Origin: an uncultured Acidimicrobiales bacterium | GTDB taxonomy: Bacteria > Actinomycetota > Acidimicrobiia > Acidimicrobiales > SHLQ01 | Assembly: GCA_938015295.1 (NCBI GenBank) | Contig: CALLQB010000024.1 | Coordinates: forward strand, 1-53,650 | Direction of reading: 5' to 3' | DNA: 53,650 nt | Shown here: piece by piece, positions 1 to 6,967 of the stretch | Layout: each line of letters starts with the position of its first letter | Numbering within the stretch: the stretch's first letter is position 1 | The notes under the pieces: generated by a model | Told to the model about the DNA's origin: nothing | What the model saw: the letters and a program-made list of their open reading frames with translations, nothing else | Databases searched by the model: none | Made by a program: the position numbers and the translations under genes

Positions 1-6
1 TCCTCA

Positions 7-588
7 GTGACGTACATCTCGCAAGAAGCAACCTTTAACGCGATCGAGCAGCAGTTTCCTGAATTGCCCACCCTGCTGTCGCCGACTGTCCCTGCGGATC
101 TTGCGTCCCGATTCGAGGTGTTCTTCGGCGAGGATGCCTACCAGTCGCAGTTGACCCGCATCGCCACCTACCTGCCCGAGATGGCCGGGGTTCGAGACAT
201 CGAACCGGGCAACCAAGAGCCGATCAATCTGCCCGATGCACAAGAGATCAACTACGGGATCGCCGAGGCCACAGACGACAACTTCACCCTCAAAGTCGAC
301 CGCGTCGGTCTCGTCAGATCCGCCGACTATTACTCGAACCCCGACGAGATCGCGGCCGTCGACTATTCGAGCCCACCCGGCCCAGACAGTGCAATCATCT
401 GGTACAACGTGCCGGCTACTGGCGAGGTCGTCGTCTTGGAGTCGGGTGCTATTCGGTTCTGGCAACGACCCTTCCGACAGTTGGTCGCCTTTCCGTACCC
501 AGAAGGCGCAGAGGCTCACTTTGAGCTGATCGTGTACGACAGCGATGGCAACGAGACCGACCGCCTGATCTATAACGTCGGCCCCTAG
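7..588 (+). CDS. Hypothetical protein, possibly 5'-incomplete
   Basis: I do not recognise the family. The frame opens with GTG at 7 and codes for 193 residues, ending in TAG at 586-588. The two codons before the GTG in the window are also open, so the true start may lie upstream of the window edge. The protein is acidic, has no signal peptide or membrane segment, and its second half alternates short beta-prone stretches (residues about 90-190) with Asp/Gly turns, which would suit a small beta-sandwich fold. It contains no Cys and no obvious catalytic motif. Codon use is GC3-rich like that of its neighbours, supporting a real gene. It converges with the cupin gene, 16 bp separating their stops. 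No function is proposed. Confidence 0.6.
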   Translation: MTYISQEATFNAIEQQFPELPTLLSPTVPADLASRFEVFFGEDAYQSQLTRIATYLPEMAGVRDIEPGNQEPINLPDAQEINYGIAEATDDNFTLKVDRVGLVRSADYYSNPDEIAAVDYSSPPGPDSAIIWYNVPATGEVVVLESGAIRFWQRPFRQLVAFPYPEGAEAHFELIVYDSDGNETDRLIYNVGP

Positions 589-604
589 GCACTAAAGCGT
601 TGGG

Positions 605-1072
605 CTACCGGGCTGCCAGATATTCCTTGTGGTCGATGTACACGCCGTCGACGTAAAATCCCCAGCCGCGCCCGTGTGGCTTTCCGGCATAGAACAGCGT
701 CCATACCGGCTCGTCGTTGGTCATGCGGTCGATCCGGTGCACATCGGTACCCGAGATGCGGTTGAGCTTCCCCGCTCGGTACGTCCGCTCGTCATCGCCA
801 TAGATGCCGCGATACTCGGTATAACCCCCCTTGAGGATCAGGCTGATCGAACTCGAAAACGGATGACTATGCGGATAGGGATCGCCGTCGGGCAACAAGA
901 TCTGATGCAGAAACACTGAACCTAACGGCGTGTCGAACCGCCAACGCTTTAGGTAGGTCCGCGTGGGGTCGGACGCATCAGCAATGAACTGCTTCCGAGC
1001 GAACGACCAACGCCACTCACCATCTATTACATTGCTCCGCCTTCGGCTCCGGCGCTTCGCTAACTCACTCAA
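605..1072 (-). CDS. Cupin-domain protein
   Basis: A 155-residue small protein with one cupin-like beta barrel. Motif 1 is recognisable as HSHPF (His68 and His70, after PDGDPYP), and motif 2 would contain His112 in GTDVHRID, giving a plausible metal site. Such proteins bind a divalent metal and act as dioxygenases, isomerases or binding proteins; the substrate cannot be told here. The only usable start in frame is TTG at 1070-1072. The first dozen codons (Arg/Lys-rich) lie inside a short dispersed intergenic repeat that recurs near 45225-45264, so the N-terminus is either repeat-derived or the start is misplaced; conserved-looking sequence begins around residue 14. No clear ribosome-binding site is visible. 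Confidence 0.6.
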   Translation of the reverse strand: MSELAKRRSRRRSNVIDGEWRWSFARKQFIADASDPTRTYLKRWRFDTPLGSVFLHQILLPDGDPYPHSHPFSSSISLILKGGYTEYRGIYGDDERTYRAGKLNRISGTDVHRIDRMTNDEPVWTLFYAGKPHGRGWGFYVDGVYIDHKEYLAAR

Positions 1073-1091
1073 CCAACACCTCGCCCTCCGC
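1052..1091. repeat. Dispersed intergenic repeat, copy A
   Basis: GCGCTTCGCTAAC (1052-1064), 12 bp, then CACCTCGCCCTCCGC (1077-1091), matching 45225-45264. A separate direct repeat, TACATTGCTCCGCCTTC, brackets it at 1028-1044 (first base variant aside) and 1119-1135. The cupin gene's TTG start lies inside it. Confidence 0.7.
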
Positions 1092-1143
1092 GACGCTCCG
1101 GGACTCCCCCAGCACTCCTACATTGCTCCGCCTTCTTCTCTGC

Positions 1144-1668
1144 TCATTGCTCTTTCCAGAACTCTTGCCAGGTTTGTAGGTCTGCTGGGACTGATCCCAT
1201 GCCTATTTGGTTCTTGGGCCACTCTGCTGGCGCCAGACCTAGCGGACTGCTGGCTTGCTCGTAGCCGGCAACCAACAGATGCTTTCGGTTGGCGCCAAAA
1301 TACCACTGGCCATCGAGACGGGTGTAGCTGTCGTGATACTGGATGAGGTGCGTAATCCACTGGTCAGAGTCGCGACCGCCGTCCTGAATTTCGCCACGGC
1401 AATAGACCACCCCTGTCGCAGTCTCTCCCGCCTCGTCGATATCGATCACATGCGTGCCGATGTTGAGAAACGAAACGCCGATACCCCGCAACGCGGTGTC
1501 CATGAGCTCCCGCAACGCGTCACGTCCAGAAAGCTTCGAACTGATCCGCACATCAGGTACGTACAACGCAACCAAGGCATCGAGATCGCGGGCATCGAGG
1601 GCCACCGAGTAGCGGGCCGCCAACTGCCTGATCTGTTCAAACGCCAACGCTCGGTCCGCAGTATCCAT
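1144..1668 (-). CDS. NTF2-like / SnoaL-like protein
   Basis: A 174-residue protein of the NTF2-like superfamily (SnoaL_4 type). The N-terminal helix (AFEQIRQLAARYSVALDARD) followed by LDALVALYVPDV is the usual opening of this fold, and the later segments THVIDID..GETATGVVYC and YHDSYTRLDGQWYF are typical of polyketide-cyclase-like or hydroxylase beta-subunit-like members. Members are small alpha+beta cones that act as isomerases, dehydratases or scaffold subunits. The ATG at 1666-1668 is taken as start; GTG at 1672-1674 is an alternative giving two more residues. The gene stands 72 bp upstream of the cupin gene on the same strand and 60 bp from the divergent amidohydrolase gene. Substrate unknown. 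Confidence 0.75.
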   Translation of the reverse strand: MDTADRALAFEQIRQLAARYSVALDARDLDALVALYVPDVRISSKLSGRDALRELMDTALRGIGVSFLNIGTHVIDIDEAGETATGVVYCRGEIQDGGRDSDQWITHLIQYHDSYTRLDGQWYFGANRKHLLVAGYEQASSPLGLAPAEWPKNQIGMGSVPADLQTWQEFWKEQ

Positions 1669-1728
1669 CAACACATCGTAGGGCGGGTGGACTAACGCGA
1701 GGCCAAACGCGATGGATACGATCCGACC

Positions 1729-3528
1729 ATGACCAGCACCACTTCAGGCGAATTCGACGTCGTCATTTCCGGCGGCACCATCGTCGACGGCACGGGCACC
1801 GACGCTTTCACCGGCGACATCGGTATCACTGACGGCACGATCACCGCGGTCGGCGGATCGCTCTCCGGTAAACGCGTCGTCGACGCCGACGGCGCGGTCG
1901 TCGCCCCCGGATGGGTCGATGTGCACACCCACTTCGATGGCCAAGTGGCATGGGACGACACCCTCGACCCGTCGTTTAGCAACGGTGTGACCTCTTTGGT
2001 CATGGGTAACTGCGGGGTCGGCTTCGCACCGTGCGCCCCAGGCGAGCAGCAGACACTTATCGAACTAATGGAGGGGGTCGAAGACATCCCCGGCAGCGCA
2101 CTACATGAAGGTGTGCCATGGGGAGCTTGGGAGACCTTCCCCGAATACCTCGACTTTCTGAGCAGCCGCAAGTACGCACTCGACATCGGAGCGCAGCTGG
2201 CGCACGGCGCCCTGCGGTTCCACGTCATGGGCGAGCGAGGCGTAAACAACGAAGACGCAACAGCCGACGACATTGCACAAATGCGAGCGCTCACCGCCCA
2301 GGCGGTCGCCGCCGGGGCCGTCGGGGTTTCGACATCGCGAACAATCTTTCATCGCTCCATCGACGGCTCGGCTGTGCCCGGCACCTACGCCACCGCCGAC
2401 GAGCTCCGCGAGATTGCACTTGGTATCGCCGATGGTGGCGGCGCGGTGCTCGAAGCCATCACCTCATCATCGATTGGCGATCTCAACACCCTTGGTGGCG
2501 AACGGTTCACCCAAGAACACGAATTGGCGATGCTCGCCGAGCTCGCCGAGGCAAGCGGACAAAAGATCACGTTCACTACCGTGCAGAATGCCGACCGCCC
2601 TACCGACTGGCAAGCCGTGCTCGACTTCGTCGGCGCACACAACGACCGGCGCACCGCCGAACACGGCGAAGGTTCGGCTCTGCTCTTTCCGCAGGTCGCT
2701 TCTCGGCCAATCGGCCTGCTCACCGGCCTCGCCGGTTACCACGGCTTTATGCGCCGTCGCAGCTACCTCGAAATCGCCGACCTACCCGTGGCCGAACGGG
2801 CGGCGGCAATGCGCGACCCCGAAATGAAGGCCCGCATTCTGGGCGACGAGAATGTTTCACCAGAAAACGCAGGCGGCATGGACATGCTCTACAACTCCTT
2901 GCTCGCCAGTATCCCCATTCAGTACCCATTCGCCGATGGCCCGGTCGACTACGAACCTGCCCCAGATCGCACGATGGGGGCTATCGCAGCCAGCCAAGGC
3001 CTCGACCCCATCGATGCGATGTACGACTTTCTTGCCGAGGGCGACGGCTCAAACATGGCCTCACTCATGGGCGCCGGTTATGTCGACGGCAACCTCGACG
3101 CGGTGCACGCGATGCTTACAAACCCGCACACCGTTACCGGACTCGCCGACGCAGGAGCGCATGTCAAGCTGATCTGCGACGGCACGATGCCAACAACGCA
3201 GCTCACCCACTGGACCCGCGACCGCACCCGGGGCCAGAAGATCCCACTCGAGTTCTTGGTCGAGAAACAGACCCGCCGCAACGCCGAGCTCTATGGGTTC
3301 ACCGACCGCGGCGTCCTGGCAACCGGAATGCGCGCCGACATCAACATCATCGACCTCGACAAGCTGCACGTTCTGCCACCAGTAGCCCACGACGACCTAC
3401 CTGCCGGCGGCCGACGCCTTCTCCAACCGGTCTCGGGGTATGTCGCCACCTTCGTCAACGGTGTGCAGACTCGTGCGCACGACACCGACACGGGCGAACG
3501 TCCCGGCCGGTTGATTCGAAGCCACTGA
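1729..3528 (+). CDS. N-acyl-D-amino-acid deacylase-like amidohydrolase
   Basis: A 599-residue member of the amidohydrolase superfamily, D-aminoacylase branch (Amidohydro_3). The N-terminal beta-sandwich piece (DVVISGGTIVDGTG) leads to PGWVDVHTHFDGQ, with His66 and His68 as metal ligands, and to MGNCGVGFAPC, where Cys95 matches the additional metal-ligand Cys of D-aminoacylases. The C-terminal GVLATGMRADINIIDLD is the returning beta-sandwich strand found in this family. These enzymes hydrolyse N-acyl-D-amino acids or related amides in the cytoplasm; the natural substrate is unknown. The length is normal for the family (about 480-600). It starts at ATG 1729 and ends 17 bp before the peroxiredoxin-like selenoprotein gene, so the two are probably co-transcribed. 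Confidence 0.85.
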   Translation: MTSTTSGEFDVVISGGTIVDGTGTDAFTGDIGITDGTITAVGGSLSGKRVVDADGAVVAPGWVDVHTHFDGQVAWDDTLDPSFSNGVTSLVMGNCGVGFAPCAPGEQQTLIELMEGVEDIPGSALHEGVPWGAWETFPEYLDFLSSRKYALDIGAQLAHGALRFHVMGERGVNNEDATADDIAQMRALTAQAVAAGAVGVSTSRTIFHRSIDGSAVPGTYATADELREIALGIADGGGAVLEAITSSSIGDLNTLGGERFTQEHELAMLAELAEASGQKITFTTVQNADRPTDWQAVLDFVGAHNDRRTAEHGEGSALLFPQVASRPIGLLTGLAGYHGFMRRRSYLEIADLPVAERAAAMRDPEMKARILGDENVSPENAGGMDMLYNSLLASIPIQYPFADGPVDYEPAPDRTMGAIAASQGLDPIDAMYDFLAEGDGSNMASLMGAGYVDGNLDAVHAMLTNPHTVTGLADAGAHVKLICDGTMPTTQLTHWTRDRTRGQKIPLEFLVEKQTRRNAELYGFTDRGVLATGMRADINIIDLDKLHVLPPVAHDDLPAGGRRLLQPVSGYVATFVNGVQTRAHDTDTGERPGRLIRSH

Positions 3529-3545
3529 GCTGAAAGAGTCACCCC

Positions 3546-4046
3546 ATGACTCTCAAGACTGGCGATGCGCTGCCAGAGATCAGCGCAACAAACCTCGACG
3601 GCGACGCAGTCACGCTTCCCGCTGCCGCAGCAGGCAACTGGACAGCAGTGCTGTTCTACCGAGGACACTGGTGACCGTACTGCCGTCAACAGTTGGTTGA
3701 CTTCGCCACCAATGCCATGGTCTACAAAGACGCCGGCATCAACGTCATTGCGCTATCGGTCGACAATGCCGAGGACACCCAGGCGCTGGCCGATGGCCTT
3801 CGGCTCGGCTCAGCCGTGCAGATGTTGCACAGCATCGATGCCCATGCGGTTGCAGCTGCCACCGGAGCACTGATCCAAGAGGGTGACCGTACGTTCCTGC
3901 ATGCCACCGGTTTCGTGCTCGACCCCGAAGGCAACGTTGCAAACGCGGTCTATTCGAGCGGACCCATCGGTCGCCTCACCGCCAGCGACGTGCTCAAGAA
4001 GGTTGTATTCGAAAAAGCGATGCGGGCAAAGAACAGCGCTGGCTGA
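3546..4046 (+). CDS. Peroxiredoxin-like selenoprotein (Sec encoded by in-frame TGA)
   Basis: Read with TGA 3672-3674 as selenocysteine, this gene encodes 166 residues of the AhpC/TSA-like peroxiredoxin family (PRX_like2 type). The thioredoxin-fold strand VLFYRGHW leads into U43-P-Y-C46, where related proteins carry CPYC. Sec43 replaces the first, attacking Cys; Cys46 would resolve. Downstream sequence in the same frame continues a normal fold (INVIALSVDN, HATGFVLDPEGNV) to TGA at 4044-4046. Start ATG 3546 follows GAAAGAG at a reasonable distance. A hairpin resembling a bacterial SECIS lies at 3685-3701. Conventional gene calling would stop at 3674 or start late at TTG 3693, losing the active site. 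Expected role: thiol-dependent peroxide reduction. It needs SelA/SelB/SelD and tRNA-Sec encoded elsewhere. The alternative, a nonsense mutation, is less likely because the TGA sits exactly at the catalytic position. Confidence 0.85.
3672..3701 (+). promoter_or_regulatory. Sec TGA codon with SECIS-like hairpin
   Basis: Ten nucleotides after the TGA (3672-3674) there is a perfect 6-bp inverted repeat, GTCAAC (3685-3690) and GTTGAC (3696-3701), enclosing the 5-nt loop AGTTG. The bacterial SECIS model asks for a hairpin immediately 3' of UGA, with a short apical loop carrying a G within its first two positions about 16-37 nt downstream; here that G is 18 nt after the TGA. The hairpin lies within the coding sequence and would recruit SelB. 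The assignment rests on visual base pairing only. Confidence 0.7.
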
Positions 4047-4081
4047 GACCTGTTCTGGGCGGCGACTATAGCGTCTAGCCC

Positions 4082-5323
4082 ATGCAGCTTGATCTCGACT
4101 TCGTTCGCTCGCAGTTTCCGGCTTTCGACGGAAAGTCGCCAGCGTTTTTCGAAAACGCTGGCGGCTCGTTCGCCTGCAAACAAACGATCGACGCCCTCAC
4201 CACCTACTACACCGACACAAAGGTGCAGCCGTACGCGTCGTACCGCGAGTCGGCGATGGCCGGCGAGCAGATGGACCACTCACAGAAGCGCTGGGCACAA
4301 GCTCTCGGAGTGCAGACCAACGAGGTGAGTTTCGGCCCATCGACTTCGCAAAACACCTACGTGCTAGCCAATGCGTTTGGTCGCGTCCTCGGGGCGGGCG
4401 ACCAGGTCATCGTGACCAATCAGGACCACGAGGCAAATACTGGCGCTGTGCGACGCATGGCCGAGCGGGCGGGCGCAACCCTGCACGAATGGCGCACCGA
4501 TCCGGCTACCGGCACACTCGACCTTGCCGGGCTACAGGCACTGCTGTCTGACCGGACAAAACTCGTCACCTTCCCGCATTGCTCAAACATTGTTGGCCAA
4601 GAAAACGACGTGGCAGCGATCACCGCGATGGCGCACGAGGCCGGGGCACGAGTGATCTGCGATGGCGTGTCGTTTGCGCCCCACGGCATCGTCGACGTTG
4701 GTGCTCTTGGCCCCGACGTCTACCTGTTCAGCCTGTACAAGGTGTACTCGGTGCATCAGGGCTTGATGGTCGCCCAGAACGGCATCCTCGACGAGTTGCC
4801 AAGTGAGGCCCACTACTTCAACGAGGGCTACCCCGACAAGCGGCTCACACCAGCCGGCCCCGATCACGCGCAGGTCGCGAGCGCGGGGGCAGTGCTCGAC
4901 TACATCGAAGCAACCCATACCCATCATGGAGGTACGGGCAGCCTCGCCGATGCGGCCCGTTCGGTGTCACAGATGTGGCAGGACCACGAGACGTCGCTGC
5001 TCGAGCCCCTTCTCGAAGCACTCGCCGCGTCGACCAAGGTGCGGCTACTCGGCCCGGCCGAAACCACAACCAACGGCCAGCACCGGTGCCCCACCGTTGC
5101 CTTCTCACCTCTCGGCCAAACACCCGAATCGGTAGCGCAGCGGCTTGTCGATCTCGACATCATGACCAGCCATGGCACCTTCTACGCCGATCGCGTGCTC
5201 GAAGGCATGGACATCGATCCCGCACGAGGCGTCGTCCGGCTCAGCTTCGTGCATTACACCTCGGTCGACGATGTGTCTCGGGTGCTCGACGCGCTCGAAC
5301 AGGTCCTTGGCAGCGAGCACTAG
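4082..5323 (+). CDS. PLP-dependent class V aminotransferase-fold protein (cysteine desulfurase-like, lacks catalytic Cys)
   Basis: A 413-residue fold-type I PLP enzyme of the cysteine desulfurase-like family (TIGR01976-like). Visible residues: FFENAGGSF at the start of the core, NQDHEANTGA with His116 stacking on PLP, CDGVSFAPHG with Asp194 binding the pyridine nitrogen, and SLYKVYSVHQG with Lys220 as the Schiff-base lysine. True desulfurases and selenocysteine lyases have a Cys in the C-terminal RTGxxC loop; the corresponding stretch here reads MTSHGTFYADRV, without Cys. Sulfur or selenium transfer is therefore unlikely, and an aminotransferase, lyase or epimerase role is more plausible. It starts at ATG 4082, 35 bp after the selenoprotein gene and probably in its operon, and ends 17 bp before the first dioxygenase gene. 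Confidence 0.85.
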   Translation: MQLDLDFVRSQFPAFDGKSPAFFENAGGSFACKQTIDALTTYYTDTKVQPYASYRESAMAGEQMDHSQKRWAQALGVQTNEVSFGPSTSQNTYVLANAFGRVLGAGDQVIVTNQDHEANTGAVRRMAERAGATLHEWRTDPATGTLDLAGLQALLSDRTKLVTFPHCSNIVGQENDVAAITAMAHEAGARVICDGVSFAPHGIVDVGALGPDVYLFSLYKVYSVHQGLMVAQNGILDELPSEAHYFNEGYPDKRLTPAGPDHAQVASAGAVLDYIEATHTHHGGTGSLADAARSVSQMWQDHETSLLEPLLEALAASTKVRLLGPAETTTNGQHRCPTVAFSPLGQTPESVAQRLVDLDIMTSHGTFYADRVLEGMDIDPARGVVRLSFVHYTSVDDVSRVLDALEQVLGSEH

Positions 5324-5340
5324 CCGACCATGAGCCGACC

Positions 5341-6168
5341 ATGAGCAGGGCAGACGCGCTCCAAACTGAAGGCGACTATCTCCTCGATGGTGCTGTGTGT
5401 GTGCGGCAGGCGTTTAGCACCGATCATCTCGACCTCGTCCGCGAGGCCATCGAAGCCAACCTCGCCGATCTGTCGCCTCGGGCCAAACGTGCAAGCGCAG
5501 ATTCCGACGGGGCGTTCATCGAGGACTTCTGTAACTGGACCCGTTTTGGGACGATGGAACGCTTCATTCGCGAATCGCCAGCCGCCGAAATCGCCGGACA
5601 CCTCACCGGATCAAACACGATCCGCTTCTACCACGACCACCTCTTGGTGAAGGAGCCTGGCACCCGCCAGCAAACCCCCTGGCATCAAGATCAGCCGTAC
5701 TACAACGTCGATGGCGTGCAGAACGCCAGTTTGTGGCTTCCCATCGACCCGGTCGACCGGTCGGCGACCTTGCAGTTCATCGCCGGAAGCCACCTGGGCC
5801 CCTGGTACATGCCCCGGACCTTTCTCGACGAACAGGCGAAATGGTTTCCCGAAGGCAGTCTCGAAGAAATGCCCGACTTCGCCGCTGATCCGCAACGATG
5901 GCGAGTGCTTGCTTGGGAGCTTGAACCAGGCGACGCGGTGTTCTTCAACATGCTCACGGCCCACAGTTCGGGTGGTGTCGAAGGCCCCAATCGCCGGCGC
6001 GTGCTCTCGCTTCGATTTCTTGGCGACGACATGGTTCACGCACCACGTCGTTGGACCACCTCACCGCCGTTTGATGGCCTCGAAAACGACATCGCTGCAG
6101 GTGCACCGATGGACCACCCGCTCTTTCCAGTGCTCTGGGCCGCTGGCGGTGGCACACTTGGGCCCTGA
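5341..6168 (+). CDS. Phytanoyl-CoA dioxygenase family 2-oxoglutarate/Fe(II) oxygenase
   Basis: A 275-residue PhyH-family oxygenase. The iron-binding facial triad is visible as His115-x-Asp117 (PWHQDQPYY) and His208 (LTAHSSGG), followed by the 2-oxoglutarate-binding Arg in NRRRVLSLRF (Arg219/220). The LWLPIDP..ATLQFIAGSH segment is typical of the jelly-roll core. Members hydroxylate small molecules such as acyl chains, phosphonates, amines and amino-acid derivatives. The start is ATG 5341; an ATG at 5330 runs into a stop after four codons, and the longer open frame reaching back over the aminotransferase gene is not credible. Its stop TGA (6166-6168) overlaps the next gene's ATG, implying translational coupling with a second oxygenase. 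Confidence 0.88.
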   Translation: MSRADALQTEGDYLLDGAVCVRQAFSTDHLDLVREAIEANLADLSPRAKRASADSDGAFIEDFCNWTRFGTMERFIRESPAAEIAGHLTGSNTIRFYHDHLLVKEPGTRQQTPWHQDQPYYNVDGVQNASLWLPIDPVDRSATLQFIAGSHLGPWYMPRTFLDEQAKWFPEGSLEEMPDFAADPQRWRVLAWELEPGDAVFFNMLTAHSSGGVEGPNRRRVLSLRFLGDDMVHAPRRWTTSPPFDGLENDIAAGAPMDHPLFPVLWAAGGGTLGP

Positions 6169-6953
6169 TGCCCAGCCAAGACGTCAACTACCTCAACACC
6201 GATCGCCACCCCATTACCGATCCCGACTACGTGGCTGAATGCCGAGGCCAACTCGATCAAGACGGCGCGCTCGTACTCCACGGGTTCGTCGGTCCCGACA
6301 CCATCGCCCAGATCGTCGAAACCTTCGCGTCGCTTGAAGCTGACGCCTACTACGCCAACGAAACACACAACGTCTATCTGACACCGCCTGATCCATCGCT
6401 GGCCGACGAACACACGTATAACCGGCAGATCATCAGCAGCAAGGGATTGATCGCCGACGACCACATCCCCGCTGCTTCACCGCTGCGAATCATCTACAAC
6501 GACCAGTCGTTCCAGAGTTTTCTCTGCGGCGTCCTTGGCATCGAGTCGATCCACGCCTACGACGATGACCTTTCCTCGATCAACGTCCACTTTGCGCCGG
6601 AGGGGAAGGAGCTCGGCTGGCATTTCGACAACTCGTCGTTTGCCATCACCATGCTGCTGCAAGCTCCCGACGCGGGGGGAAGTTTCGACTACGTTCCAGC
6701 CGCCCGCGACTCGTCCAGCGGCGATATGGGTTATGACCTCGTCGGACGGGTGCTCGACGGCTCGCAACCGTTTCGTAGCCTGAAGTTCGAACCCGGCGAC
6801 CTTGTGCTTTTTCGCGGCCGCGACGCCATGCACCGGGTTACGCCTACCGAAGGATCGACGACCCGGCTACTGGTGGTGTTCGCCTTCAACGATGCACCTG
6901 GCGTCGCGTTGTCTCGTTCTGCCTTACAAACGTTCTACGGGCGCACGTCGTAG
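6168..6953 (+). CDS. 2-oxoglutarate/Fe(II) oxygenase related to the HalD/BesD family
   Basis: A 261-residue protein with the double-stranded beta-helix signature LGWHFDNSSF (His152, Asp154), distal His222 (RDAMHRVTP) and Arg233 (TTRLLVVFAF) for 2-oxoglutarate. The overall pattern (VHFAPEGKELGWHFD, LLLQ-like strand, FEPGDLVLFRGRDAMHRV) resembles the ArpA / HalD-BesD group. Halogenases of that group have Gly in place of the metal-binding Asp (HxG), which opens a chloride site. Asp154 here argues for a hydroxylase. The gene starts at an ATG that overlaps the preceding PhyH gene by one base, so the two oxygenases are translationally coupled and may act on successive positions or steps. Family assignment is from motif memory. 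Confidence 0.75.
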   Translation: MPSQDVNYLNTDRHPITDPDYVAECRGQLDQDGALVLHGFVGPDTIAQIVETFASLEADAYYANETHNVYLTPPDPSLADEHTYNRQIISSKGLIADDHIPAASPLRIIYNDQSFQSFLCGVLGIESIHAYDDDLSSINVHFAPEGKELGWHFDNSSFAITMLLQAPDAGGSFDYVPAARDSSSGDMGYDLVGRVLDGSQPFRSLKFEPGDLVLFRGRDAMHRVTPTEGSTTRLLVVFAFNDAPGVALSRSALQTFYGRTS

Positions 6954-6967
6954 CGGCGCCCGACCAG

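Noticed and set aside
2118..3533. 471-residue plus-strand open frame
   Set aside because: It is an Arg-rich out-of-frame shadow of the amidohydrolase gene.
3672..3674. TGA read as Trp or Gly by an alternative genetic code
   Set aside because: Many genes in the window end with TGA at the natural family terminus (for example 6166-6168, 4044-4046, 37674-37676), so TGA is a normal stop here. The single exception sits exactly at a catalytic Cys position, which fits Sec.
3546..4046. Peroxiredoxin-like gene as a pseudogene with a nonsense mutation
   Set aside because: There is no other damage or frameshift, the TGA falls at the one residue where Sec is functional, and a SECIS-like stem follows. 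It cannot be excluded without knowing whether the genome has selABCD.
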